The notes under the pieces: generated by a model
Database searches by the model: none
What the model was told of the DNA's origin: nothing
The model's input: the letters and a program-made list of their open reading frames with translations, nothing else
Translations under genes and position numbers: made by a program
Part shown: positions 1-8,132 of the stretch, piece by piece
How positions within the stretch are numbered: the stretch's first letter is position 1
Layout of the letters: every line of letters begins with the position of its first letter
DNA from: CAZESH01 sp964514665
GTDB lineage: Bacteria; Bacillota; Bacilli; Paenibacillales; KCTC-25726
NCBI GenBank assembly: GCA_964514665.1
Contig: CAZESH010000087.1
Coordinates: 1 to 14,437, forward strand
Direction of reading: 5' to 3'
DNA: 14,437 nt

Positions 1-2468
1 TGGTCGCGCTTTGAACGGCTGACGCCGCCATGCATAAATTTGACCTGCTCTTGCAGCCGATCCGATAAAATCGTTTGCAGCAGCATGCCCATCTCCACAT
101 ATTGGGTAAACACGATACAGCGCTCCCCTTTGTCGCGGACTTCTTCTATCATTTCAAGCAGCCGCATCACCTTGCTGGATTGAGCGATCAGCTCAGCAAC
201 AGGCATCCCGCTGTCTTTGGTCAGCATGGCGGGATGATTGCATACCTGCTTCAATTTCAGGATCGCGCTCAGAACCGCGCCGCGGCGCTCCATTCCGGAC
301 AGACGTTCAATGCGGTCAAACAAGCTTTGCAGCTGCTGTTCATACATCAGCCCCTGCTCCACGGTCAGCTTCACATAACATTTCATTTCGGCCTTGTCGG
401 GAAGATCCAATTCGATGGCCGGATCGTTCTTGATCCGGCGCAGTAAAAACGGCCTCACCAACTGCCGTACCTGACCGATTTCCAGCTTGTCGAAGGCGCG
501 CAGCGAGCCTGGATAACCTGGATTTACAAAATCCATAATCGACCAAAGCTCGGACAGCCGGTTTTCCATCGGAGTTCCCGTCAACGCGATGCGATGATTG
601 GTATCGAGTCTGCGTACGGCGCGAGACTGCTTTGTATGCGGATTTTTGATATTCTGAGCTTCATCAAGGCATAGCGCATCCCAGCGCACGGCCGTCAGCT
701 CCTCGCCATCTAGCGCCGCCAGCGTATACGAAGTCAATACTACGTCCGCAGTCGCGGCCGCAGCCGCAAACGAATCACCCTTTTTGCGATCCGGGCCATG
801 GTGCAAGTAAACGTTAAGAGAAGGGGCGAAACGCTGAAATTCCTTCTGCCAGTTGCCCAAAACGGAGGTGGGACAAATCAGCAGCGATGGACCGCTTTTC
901 AGCTTTTTTTCCTGCGCATACAACAGATAAGCGATCCATTGGATCGTTTTCCCCAAGCCCATGTCATCGGCCAAGCAGCCGCCCAGACCGAGTTTTTTCA
1001 AGAAGATTAACCAGGATAGCCCTTCCTGCTGGTATTTTCGCAATTCACCGTGAAATTCGCCGGGAGCGTCAAGGATAGGCGGCTTGGACGTCTGTTTCAA
1101 CTGCTGCAGCATACGTTCAAGCTCTTCATTTGGCTCGATTTCCAGGAGAAGGGATGCAGATTCCTCTTGTCCGTCTTCCGGATCGGCTTCGTGCAAATCA
1201 TGCTCCAGAATGTCCAACAGCGTCAAGCCGCCTTTGCGCCTGATCTGCTTCAATTTTTTCTGGATCATTTGCAGCATTTGCGGATGAATCTCAATCCAGT
1301 TTCCGCGAATGAACAGTAGCCGTTTTTTTTCGGCGACAATCGCCTGCAGTTCCTCCTCGGAAAGCTCCACATTGCCGATCGCCAGCTTCCAATCGAATTG
1401 GAGGATTTGCTGCAATCCGATCAGAGACTCCTCGCCGGTTCTGCTTGGCGACTTGACTCTGGTTTTCAAGGTTGCCCGAAACCGACGCGTTTGCTCCCAC
1501 CATGGCGGCAAAAACACACTGGCTCCGGTTTCTAGCAGCCGAAGGCTGCCCTCCGCAAGAAAATACCAAGCTTGCTCCTCGCTTAAATGTGCCAACAGCT
1601 GATGAGGAAGCTCGGGATCACGCAATGGCTGCAAAATCCCCACCCATTTTCTATGCTCGTGATCAAGCTTATCCGGCCAATGCGATCGCCAATTTTCCGG
1701 CAATTCGTCTGCCGCAGGCGTATCGTTGACGGCAAATTCCAGGGTCTTCTCCAATTCCCTTTTGTCCTGGGCAATCACCCGCAGTCTCCAGTTGCTTGAT
1801 GCCGAAGGCTCGACCAAGCGGAGAGCGATGCGAAACGGCGCAGCCTCACGATTCCAACCAAGCTGCATCAGCCACTCATCTTCATCGAACCACACCGCCG
1901 GCGACAGATTTTTTTGAGCCTGATAAGCTTCCACACAGCGCTCGATATGCGGAAACCCATGTGTGTGTTCAAATGTTCCAAGAGCATTAAGTCTTTCATC
2001 GATGAAGCCGGCTATCGCCCGATTGAACCAGTCTTCCGCCGGAATTTCCCGAGCCGCTTCCATGAATGTCTCCAGGTTGGACTGCATAGACTGCGGGAGC
2101 AAGAGCTTCCATCCGAATTTGCCGTTTTTCCATTTTGCCAAATCCGGCGCGAACCATCCGTTTTCAAGCGCTTCCCGCAGAATCCGGGCCATGGACCCGA
2201 GAGCGGCGGTCGTTGGGTCCCAATGAAGCTCGAAATGACTGAGGACTTTCGGCTCAATCCAGTAATCAAACGCCCAATGGGCCGGCAATTGCACGCCCTT
2301 GATTTCTTCAAGCTGTTTTGACTCAATGAAAGTTCCATAGAAGGAAGGCTTGTGATAGGCAAATAAAAGCTCCGTTAGGCGTTTCGGCTCAAGCTGCGGT
2401 TCCGACCACAACAAAAAGCCGCCGTCGGAAAGCCATTTCCAATGGATTTGCTTGCTCGTATTCGTCAT
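1..2468 (-). CDS. ywqA: SNF2-family DEAD/DEAH-like helicase, YwqA type (3' end beyond left edge)
   Basis: This is a Swi2/Snf2 ATPase predicted to translocate on double-stranded DNA; the cellular role of the bacterial YwqA group is not settled. The frame stays open from the ATG at 2468 to the left edge, giving 822 visible codons. Seen motifs are Walker A DDMGLGKT (Lys about 507), the DEAQ box (about 602-605), motif III LTGTP (about 629-633) and the start of the second RecA lobe with IVFTQY. Motifs V and VI must lie past the edge. The roughly 480 residues before Walker A fit the SNF2-associated N-terminal region typical of this group. The ATG overlaps the TGA of the upstream SWIM gene as ATGA, with AAGGAG about 12 nt upstream, so translation is probably coupled. 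Adjacent SWIM and SNF2 genes match B. subtilis ywqB-ywqA. Confidence 0.93.
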   Translation of the reverse strand, partial: MTNTSKQIHWKWLSDGGFLLWSEPQLEPKRLTELLFAYHKPSFYGTFIESKQLEEIKGVQLPAHWAFDYWIEPKVLSHFELHWDPTTAALGSMARILREALENGWFAPDLAKWKNGKFGWKLLLPQSMQSNLETFMEAAREIPAEDWFNRAIAGFIDERLNALGTFEHTHGFPHIERCVEAYQAQKNLSPAVWFDEDEWLMQLGWNREAAPFRIALRLVEPSASSNWRLRVIAQDKRELEKTLEFAVNDTPAADELPENWRSHWPDKLDHEHRKWVGILQPLRDPELPHQLLAHLSEEQAWYFLAEGSLRLLETGASVFLPPWWEQTRRFRATLKTRVKSPSRTGEESLIGLQQILQFDWKLAIGNVELSEEELQAIVAEKKRLLFIRGNWIEIHPQMLQMIQKKLKQIRRKGGLTLLDILEHDLHEADPEDGQEESASLLLEIEPNEELERMLQQLKQTSKPPILDAPGEFHGELRKYQQEGLSWLIFLKKLGLGGCLADDMGLGKTIQWIAYLLYAQEKKLKSGPSLLICPTSVLGNWQKEFQRFAPSLNVYLHHGPDRKKGDSFAAAAATADVVLTSYTLAALDGEELTAVRWDALCLDEAQNIKNPHTKQSRAVRRLDTNHRIALTGTPMENRLSELWSIMDFVNPGYPGSLRAFDKLEIGQVRQLVRPFLLRRIKNDPAIELDLPDKAEMKCYVKLTVEQGLMYEQQLQSLFDRIERLSGMERRGAVLSAILKLKQVCNHPAMLTKDSGMPVAELIAQSSKVMRLLEMIEEVRDKGERCIVFTQYVEMGMLLQTILSDRLQEQVKFMHGGVSRSKRD

Positions 2469-4078
2469 AAAAGAAGATTGCTCCTTCTTAGTTCTTCTTG
2501 AAAAGCGCGAAGCGGCTTGTATTTGTCGGACAAACGATGAATGTACGCTTCCCAGCTCGAAGGCTGATCCATCCTCTGATAATAGCTCTTGAGCCGGTGC
2601 AGAAAATCCACCGCGATTCGGTAGCCCTCGCGCTTTTTCATGCCGATCGATTTTTCCACGCTCTGGTGAAACCAAGGCAGCAGCAAGCGGACATCGATGC
2701 TTTCCAGTTTTTCAAGCTGATCCGGATCAACCTCCAGAGGAGAACGCTCCATCCACAGCTGCAAATCGACCCAGTGCCCGTATTTTGCTTCTTTAAGCAA
2801 ATTTTGCGAATAATAATCATAGCTGTACGGCAGCAAATCCATGATCATGCGATCCCAATCCTGCTCGTTGGGGGTATGCTCCGCAAGCAGCCTCCAATAT
2901 TCGAAATAGGCTTCCAGCAAAGCGGAATCTTCCACGGCGCTGCCCAATATCGGAGTAAAAGCATTCAACCACCTTTGCAAACGATGCCAATCATTGTCCT
3001 CCAGAAAATGCCGGAGATACAAAAAAACTCTCCTGATTTCCTTCGCATCTCCGTTCACAGCGATGCTTTCCAGCGCTTTTTCATCACGTCCGGATATCAT
3101 TTCCATATGCAGCAAAGCCGTTTCCGGTTTATTGCTTGGCGCGCCGGAAAGAACGGACTCCGCTTTTTTATGCTCCAGCCACCGCATTTCCTTTTGAAAA
3201 TATTCCTTCTGCTTGTGCAGCCGCCACCATAGACTCAGATACAGCCTCATCCAATCTGCAGGGATATCGCCATGACCGAAAGCCCGATGCTGCAAATAGC
3301 CGATCGTTTCCTGCAGGCGAGCCGCGAATACGGCATTTTCCATCTGCACATCAAGTTTTTTTAACGTTTCCTCATATTCCAGTATACAATTTGCGAATAA
3401 TGCTTCGCAGCCTTCCTGCAGATGCTTGGGAAAATAAGAGCTTTGCAGGGAGCGGTAATAGCTTTCGGTCCTTTCCATGACAAACATCAAAACATGGAGG
3501 CGGTAAAGGCCTTGCAAAGAAGGTTCCCACTGCGCGGATATCGGCGACAGATGTCTCGTAACCTCCGAATAAAAGGCATCTACCTGATTGAAGGAAGAGG
3601 AGAAAAAATGCTTGAACTTCTTCTCAAAAAACCGGTGCCACCGCTCAATCGAATCGCTTTGTTTGAGCGTTTCATCAAGGTTTTCCCGGTAGGAGGAGTC
3701 GGCTATTTGCTTTACGCGTTTTTGCTCCCGCTGCTTTAGCTCCCGTTTCTTTTTCAAACGGGTTTGCAGATGATGGCTCAAAAAAAGCTCCGGGCGCTGC
3801 TCATATTGTGCGAATACATAGAAAAACACAGCCGCCATGTGCCGGCAATATTTGTTTTCCCGACAGGTGCAGCCGCTATTTATAAAATTTTCCGTATCCA
3901 GTTTTACCTTCGCTTCGCCGTGATGGTCCACATCGGCGGCAAGAGCCCCCGCCATTTTGCGAAAATGACGGATCGATCGGCGTTGAAAAAGCTCCCAGCC
4001 TTGCTGCATGTCGGAACTTCTAAAATGTTTAATCATTTTACGCTGTAAGCTTGCGATGTTCACGGATATTCGGTCCAT
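2465..4078 (-). CDS. ywqB: SWIM zinc-finger protein, YwqB type
   Basis: A 537-aa cytoplasmic protein with one SWIM-type zinc motif near the N-terminus: Cys70, Cys72, Cys78 and His80 in a CxCx5CxH arrangement. SWIM domains are thought to bind DNA or protein. The remaining 450 residues are helical and charged, with a Lys/Arg-rich stretch around residues 105-125, and contain no other recognised catalytic motif. The ATG start has GAGGG five bases upstream. The gene ends in TGA overlapping the ATG of the SNF2 helicase, so the two are probably co-transcribed and work together. That fits the conserved YwqB/YwqA neighbourhood of Bacillales, but the biological process is unknown. Family assignment is firm; function is inferred from context. 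Confidence 0.88.
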   Translation of the reverse strand: MDRISVNIASLQRKMIKHFRSSDMQQGWELFQRRSIRHFRKMAGALAADVDHHGEAKVKLDTENFINSGCTCRENKYCRHMAAVFFYVFAQYEQRPELFLSHHLQTRLKKKRELKQREQKRVKQIADSSYRENLDETLKQSDSIERWHRFFEKKFKHFFSSSFNQVDAFYSEVTRHLSPISAQWEPSLQGLYRLHVLMFVMERTESYYRSLQSSYFPKHLQEGCEALFANCILEYEETLKKLDVQMENAVFAARLQETIGYLQHRAFGHGDIPADWMRLYLSLWWRLHKQKEYFQKEMRWLEHKKAESVLSGAPSNKPETALLHMEMISGRDEKALESIAVNGDAKEIRRVFLYLRHFLEDNDWHRLQRWLNAFTPILGSAVEDSALLEAYFEYWRLLAEHTPNEQDWDRMIMDLLPYSYDYYSQNLLKEAKYGHWVDLQLWMERSPLEVDPDQLEKLESIDVRLLLPWFHQSVEKSIGMKKREGYRIAVDFLHRLKSYYQRMDQPSSWEAYIHRLSDKYKPLRAFQEELRRSNLLL

Positions 4079-4121
4079 TCAATCCCTCATTCTCATCAAT
4101 GCTACCTTATATCATATCAAA

Positions 4122-4151
4122 AAACAGACCATTTACCCAAATGGTCTGTTT
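4122..4151 (-). terminator. Rho-independent terminator, minus strand
   Basis: A perfect 13-bp inverted repeat (AAACAGACCATTT and its complement) is closed by a 4-nt loop. Read on the minus strand it is followed by a run of six T residues before GATATG, the classical intrinsic terminator pattern. It would end transcripts arriving from the minus-strand genes at 4440-6141 just before the ywqB-ywqA pair starts. On the plus strand the tail is only TTTG, so plus-strand termination is less likely. Confidence 0.8.
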
Positions 4152-4234
4152 GTCTGCTGCTTTGATTTAATCATGTATTCTCCGCATCCACCATAAATCT
4201 GTAATAAAAGCTTTTTGAGACAGGAGGGTTCGCC

Positions 4235-4399
4235 ATGATTCATCTTCCCGCACTACTCATCAAAATTGCCTGGATTATCGTATGCGCCCGCTCCGGTTAT
4301 CGGGTCGTTTCGATGCTGAACAGTTCGTTCAAGCCATGGTTCGAAGTTTTATTTCACGCCGCGGTGTTCGTCATCGCTTTATCCTTTATTTTTCATTGA
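4235..4399 (+). CDS. Small 54-aa hydrophobic membrane protein
   Basis: A short ORF starts at ATG 4235 and ends at TGA 4397-4399. A strong Shine-Dalgarno AGGAGGG (4222-4228) sits 6 nt before the ATG, which is the main reason to believe it is translated. The peptide has two hydrophobic stretches, about residues 4-18 and 37-53, separated by a basic, polar loop rich in Arg/Ser, so it could form a membrane hairpin. I do not recognise a family. It is the only plus-strand gene among minus-strand genes and converges on the gene ending at 4440, with 40 bases between. No convincing promoter was found, so a chance ORF remains possible. Confidence 0.55.
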   Translation: MIHLPALLIKIAWIIVCARSGYRVVSMLNSSFKPWFEVLFHAAVFVIALSFIFH

Positions 4400-4439
4400 A
4401 GGCCGTCCGCCAACAGACTATGTATGATTCGCCTGTTCC

Positions 4440-5294
4440 TTACAAATTGCGTATGTCGCGCTTGGCAGCCTGCAGATAGATCGACTCAAGTTCGTTTCTT
4501 GCCTTCTCCTTGTAATGCTTTAGACCTTCTGCACCTTCCGCTTTCAGCAGCAATTGTCCGTCGTAATTTTTCTCGAAGGACGCATTGGATTTTTTCAGCA
4601 CCTTCACGCTCCTTTTCACGGTCATTGCATCCAAGCAGGCATGAAGCGTTTTGCGGAGCGCCTGTTCCTCTGCATCCAAAACATCTTCCAGTTGCTCGAG
4701 ATGCCGCTTAATGCTCAGCATATGCGGCAGAGCACCGATCAGCATCCGGCCCTGCCGATACATGATGCGATAATGCAGAACGTTCAGTTCAAGCATCCTT
4801 TCCACATCCTCGTCAAGCAAATAACCACGGTTCAGGACACGGTTTTCCGACTCTTGAACGGACAGGAGAATGGCTTTCAGCTTTTCTTTGTCCGCAAAAA
4901 TGCTGTCCATGACATCGTAGAAATGATAAATCGCATCGTTCAAAGGGTCCAAGTCGAAAGCCGACTTCCACTGCGCCTTGCGCAGCAATTGTCTGGTGTT
5001 TTCAAACAGGTCCAGCGGGCGCCGGATATCCGGCACCAGTTGATCGGCGGCTTCGCCGATCACCCGGTTAAAGTGGAAAAAGGCACGTCCCGCATGCAGC
5101 CTCTCTTCTTTCGTGGCGTACGGATTGCTGGTTAAAATCAAAGAGCCGGTCGGTTTGCCCAGCCGGGAAAACACCACATAGTAAAAAAAAGTCTGCTCTT
5201 TTTTATAGCTGTAGGAAAACAGCTGCTTGGATTCCAGGATTTTGGTGTAATGTTTGATTTCCGCGGCAAAATACTGTGACGGATTTTCAGTCAT
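4440..5294 (-). CDS. Hypothetical soluble, helix-rich protein (284 aa)
   Basis: I do not recognise this family. The protein has no signal peptide and no membrane segment. The first 60 residues are rich in aromatic and beta-forming residues (FSYSY, FFYYVVFSR). The rest is charged and mostly helical, with possible coiled-coil character around residues 140-230 and a Lys-rich C-terminal third. The start could be TTG at 5297 or ATG at 5294. I prefer the ATG because AAAGGAG lies 8 nt upstream of it and 5 nt upstream of the TTG. It lies 88 bases downstream of the isomerase gene on the same strand and could be co-transcribed with it. The hairpin at 4122-4151 is its likely terminator, about 290 bases downstream of the stop. 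Confidence 0.75.
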   Translation of the reverse strand: MTENPSQYFAAEIKHYTKILESKQLFSYSYKKEQTFFYYVVFSRLGKPTGSLILTSNPYATKEERLHAGRAFFHFNRVIGEAADQLVPDIRRPLDLFENTRQLLRKAQWKSAFDLDPLNDAIYHFYDVMDSIFADKEKLKAILLSVQESENRVLNRGYLLDEDVERMLELNVLHYRIMYRQGRMLIGALPHMLSIKRHLEQLEDVLDAEEQALRKTLHACLDAMTVKRSVKVLKKSNASFEKNYDGQLLLKAEGAEGLKHYKEKARNELESIYLQAAKRDIRNL

Positions 5295-5382
5295 CAACGC
5301 TACTCCTTTAATTCGAATCAGTTCAGAAGACCTAAGTCCATTGTGATAAGATTCGTAATAAAGAAATGTTTTCTGACCGTAT

Positions 5383-6141
5383 TTATCGTTTCAAATCGTC
5401 CATGGCCTTTTTAATGCCTATTTCAGGTGCATCTGAGGGAAAGTATTCCAATCCGACGTGTCCCTGGTAACCCGAGTTCTGCAGCAATCGGAATAAAAAG
5501 GCATAATCGATTTCTCCTTGGTCAAGCTCATGCCTCCCCGGATTCCCGGCAGCGTGCAGATGCCCGATTTTATCGAGATTGGCCGTTATCCGCGTGGCCA
5601 AATGCCCCTCTGTTACTTGCTGATGATAAATGTCGAAAAGCACTTTAACGTTAGCGCTGCCCACCTCGCCACAAATCCGGAAAGCTTCATCCGAAGCGGA
5701 CAAGTAATACCCCGGGTGATCTACAAGCACATTCAGCGGTTCGACAACCAATGTGATGTTAGCTTTTTCCAGCAGCGGAGCGGCTGCCCGCAATCCCTCC
5801 ACGAGGCTTTCGTGCTGCTTCTCTCTGGGTACGTCCTGCAGCTCTGCGCCTACCTGGCTGATCAGCATCGGGATTCCCAGCTTGCGTGCTGCCGCAATCG
5901 ATTGACTCAGCCCGTCCAGATACTCCTCACGGCGACTTGCATCCACCAGGCTGACGAAACGGGTGCAAAAAGCGGCTGCCTGCATTCCCAATTCCTGCTG
6001 CAATGCGTTTATCCGTTCAAGATCTTTATCCCACCAGCTCCAAAATTCAAAAGTATCCACTCCGAGACGCTTGAGCTCGCGCATGGCTTCCGCAGCATCC
6101 ATATGGCGATACAAGGCATCGATACATACCGAAAGCTTCAT
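5383..6141 (-). CDS. Sugar phosphate isomerase/epimerase, hydroxypyruvate isomerase-like (TIM barrel)
   Basis: A 252-aa cytoplasmic protein of the xylose-isomerase-like/AP endonuclease 2 TIM-barrel family, closest in pattern to hydroxypyruvate isomerase (Hyi), which interconverts hydroxypyruvate and tartronate semialdehyde. Likely metal and catalytic positions are Glu134 (VVEPLN), Asp170 (LFDIYH), His194/His196 (GHLH) and Glu232 (GLEYFP), matching the usual Glu/Asp/His-or-Gln/Glu ligand order. The length fits the family. An upstream in-frame start at 6171 exists, but AAAGGGG lies 7 nt before ATG 6141, so MKLSV is taken as the start. No glyoxylate or sugar catabolic genes are adjacent, so the physiological substrate cannot be fixed and a different keto-sugar is possible. 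Confidence 0.85.
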   Translation of the reverse strand: MKLSVCIDALYRHMDAAEAMRELKRLGVDTFEFWSWWDKDLERINALQQELGMQAAAFCTRFVSLVDASRREEYLDGLSQSIAAARKLGIPMLISQVGAELQDVPREKQHESLVEGLRAAAPLLEKANITLVVEPLNVLVDHPGYYLSASDEAFRICGEVGSANVKVLFDIYHQQVTEGHLATRITANLDKIGHLHAAGNPGRHELDQGEIDYAFLFRLLQNSGYQGHVGLEYFPSDAPEIGIKKAMDDLKR

Positions 6142-6367
6142 CTTCATTCCCCTTTCAAATTGCCGGGTCAAGCCGCGACTGTATTTATTTTATATGAATT
6201 TGCTGTTTGCCGGTATGATCCGCAGCGATTTTTTTGTGAAACAACGGGTCACAATCAAGGTTTTCAATTACGATGATTAAATAATGCCCATACAACGTGG
6301 CTCATGCTGCTCTCATGTCAGTCCGTTAGTCTGTTCGCAGTCTGTTGTACCTGCTGCCCGCGCTGTC

Positions 6368-6397
6368 TTGACTTCATTTTTTGTTTCAAGTTAGACT
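6368..6397 (+). promoter_or_regulatory. Probable sigma-A promoter of bioA
   Basis: TTGACT (6368-6373) is five of six to the -35 consensus. TAGACT (6392-6397), after an 18-nt spacer, matches four of six of the -10. It would start a transcript near 6404, about 28 nt before the bioA TTG. I looked for a BirA biotin-repressor operator (paired TTGTTAAC-type half-sites) over this promoter and did not see a convincing one. Upstream, 6142-6367 holds no supported gene. Confidence 0.5.
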
Positions 6398-6431
6398 AAT
6401 AGGAAGACTTTCGTACAGGAGGGAAACCCGT

Positions 6432-7778
6432 TTGAATGATCATGAACGATGGATAGAATCAAGCAAAAAACATCTTTGGCTGCCCTTTACGCAAATGAAA
6501 GATTACGATAAAGACCCGTTAATCATAGAAAGCGGCGACGGCGTCCGCGTTCGCGACACCGAAGGAAAAACATACTACGACGGCTTCTCCTCGGTTTGGC
6601 TCAACGTGCATGGACATCGCAAGCGCGAGCTTGATGAGGCAATTCGCCGGCAATTGGACAAAATCGCCCACTCCACCTTGCTCGGGATGAGCAATGTTCC
6701 CGCCACCGAGCTTGCCGAGAAATTGGTATCCATTGCGCCGCAAGGGCTTACGCGTGTGTTTTATTCCGACAGCGGCGCCGAAGCCGTGGAAATCGCCCTG
6801 AAAATCGCTTTCCAATATTGGCAAAATCGCGGCGAAAAACAAAAAAACAAATTCATCACGATGAAAAACGGCTATCACGGCGATACAATCGGAGCCATCA
6901 GCGTCGGCAACATCGATATTTTCCATAAGGTGTACGAGCCTTTGCTGTTCTCCAGCTTCCGCGCTCCTTATCCTTATGTTTATCGGCATCCAAGCGGCGA
7001 TGCGGATATTTGCCGCGATGAAAGCCTGAAAGAATTGGAAAATCTGCTGCAGGCGCATCACCACGAAATTGCCGCCTTGACCGTGGAGTCGATGATGCAG
7101 GGCGCCGGAGGCATGATCCTGATGCCGCCCGGTTATTATGCGGGAATTCAAGCTTTGTGCAAACAGTACGACGTGCTCTTGATCGCCGATGAAGTGGCTA
7201 CCGGCTTTGGCCGCACAGGCCGGATGTTCGCCTGTGAATACGAAAACGTCAAACCCGATATCATGACAGTCGCCAAAGGGATAACCGGCGGATATTTGCC
7301 GATTGCGGCGACACTCGCCACTGAGGCGATTTATGAAGCCTTCTATGCCGATTATGAGGAGATGAAGACGCTTTTCCACGGTCACTCCTACACTGGCAAT
7401 CAGCTCGGCTGCGCCGTGGCGCTGGAAAATCTCAAGCTGTTCGAGCAGGAACGGATTCTGGAACAGGTAGAGGAAAAAAGCCGTTTTATCCGTGAAAGAC
7501 TGAACGGAATATCTGAACTGGCCCATGTCGGAGATGTCCGGCAGCTCGGCTTTATGTGCGGCATCGAGCTGGTCAAGGACAAGCAAGACAAGCGTCCCTT
7601 CGCTTTCTCCGAGCGTATCGGCTATCGCTCCACCTTGAAGATGCGCGAGCTCGGTATGCTGTCGCGCCCGATGGGCGATGTACTCGTATTCATGCCTCCG
7701 CTTGCCAGCACGGGAGAAGAACTCTCCGCCATGCTGGACATCATGCAGGAAGCGATCATCCTGGTCACGGAAAATTAA
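6432..7778 (+). CDS. bioA: Adenosylmethionine/lysine--8-amino-7-oxononanoate aminotransferase BioA
   Basis: A 448-aa class III PLP aminotransferase that converts 8-amino-7-oxononanoate (KAPA) to 7,8-diaminononanoate in biotin synthesis. The N-terminal KHLWLPFTQM block and WLNVHGH are BioA signatures. Further along are SGAEAVE (about 114-120), YHGDT (148-152), DEVATGFGRTG (253-263) and the PLP Schiff-base lysine in AKGITGGY (Lys282). The sequence resembles B. subtilis BioA along its whole length; that enzyme is reported to use lysine as amino donor, so lysine use is likely here (inference). The start is TTG 6432 with AGGAGGG at 6417-6423, 8 nt upstream; the nearby ATGs are out of frame. It stands alone: no other bio genes are in the window, so the rest of the pathway must be elsewhere. 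Confidence 0.95.
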   Translation: MNDHERWIESSKKHLWLPFTQMKDYDKDPLIIESGDGVRVRDTEGKTYYDGFSSVWLNVHGHRKRELDEAIRRQLDKIAHSTLLGMSNVPATELAEKLVSIAPQGLTRVFYSDSGAEAVEIALKIAFQYWQNRGEKQKNKFITMKNGYHGDTIGAISVGNIDIFHKVYEPLLFSSFRAPYPYVYRHPSGDADICRDESLKELENLLQAHHHEIAALTVESMMQGAGGMILMPPGYYAGIQALCKQYDVLLIADEVATGFGRTGRMFACEYENVKPDIMTVAKGITGGYLPIAATLATEAIYEAFYADYEEMKTLFHGHSYTGNQLGCAVALENLKLFEQERILEQVEEKSRFIRERLNGISELAHVGDVRQLGFMCGIELVKDKQDKRPFAFSERIGYRSTLKMRELGMLSRPMGDVLVFMPPLASTGEELSAMLDIMQEAIILVTEN

Positions 7779-8132
7779 GCCACGATTAGAAGTTGCCCGA
7801 TTAGGTGTGAGTTTCAGTCCTGAGAGGGATTTCTGTTTGCGGTTTCGATTGCTTTCCGGCGAGGATGTGTAAATGACCGGTCCGGACCTGAGAGACCAAG
7901 AACCATCGAAGCCTGTTCATAAAGGGAAGTTCACCGACATTTCATGTTTTTAGGTCTCTCAGCTCCTCCCTTTCTCGTTTTATTCAAAATCGAAAATCAA
8001 TAGTGCCGAACATATAGACAAGTGCCCTTTTTGCCTTCCCCTGCATATTGTGTTTAACAGAAGGTCGATTCCGGTAAGTAATGAGCATCCCAATCGGCTT
8101 GAAGAACAGTCTAAAACAGCGGGAGGGGAACC
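7779..8132. other. 354-base intergenic stretch between bioA and the Asp/Tyr-rich gene
   Basis: No supported gene was found here. It holds the 10-bp palindrome GGTCCGGACC (7879-7888), the inverted-repeat element at 7888-7962, and two direct copies of CCTGAGAG (7819-7826 and 7887-7894). No clear promoter for the downstream gene could be defined; a TATAGA at 8013-8018 lacks a matching -35. I compared it by eye with T-box, TPP, SAM, lysine, glycine, purine and preQ1 signatures and found no match. Confidence 0.6.
7888..7962. repeat. 75-nt element closed by a perfect 10-bp inverted repeat
   Basis: CTGAGAGACC (7888-7897) is matched by its exact complement GGTCTCTCAG (7953-7962), separated by 55 nt. 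Downstream on the plus strand come CTCCTCCCTTTCTC and GTTTTATTC, so the element might be part of a bioA 3' end or terminator. The loop is long for a simple terminator, and an RNA structure or a small mobile-element remnant is equally possible. The right arm could also pair over 7 bp with the second CTGAGAG copy at 7820-7826. Confidence 0.5.

Noticed and set aside
5518..6276. 252-aa plus-strand ORF
   Set aside because: Antisense shadow of the TIM-barrel isomerase; it has no recognisable motifs of its own.
6519..7586. 355-aa minus-strand ORF
   Set aside because: Antisense shadow of bioA, which has conserved PLP-enzyme motifs along its full length.
7811..7900. CTGAGA motifs reminiscent of a TPP riboswitch
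   Set aside because: The other conserved THI-box bases are absent and no thiamine gene lies downstream.
7873..7953. 26-codon ORF inside the inverted-repeat region (peptide ending DISCF)
   Set aside because: The ribosome site is weak (GAGGAT with long spacing), the peptide is short and without features, and it overlaps the structured repeat.
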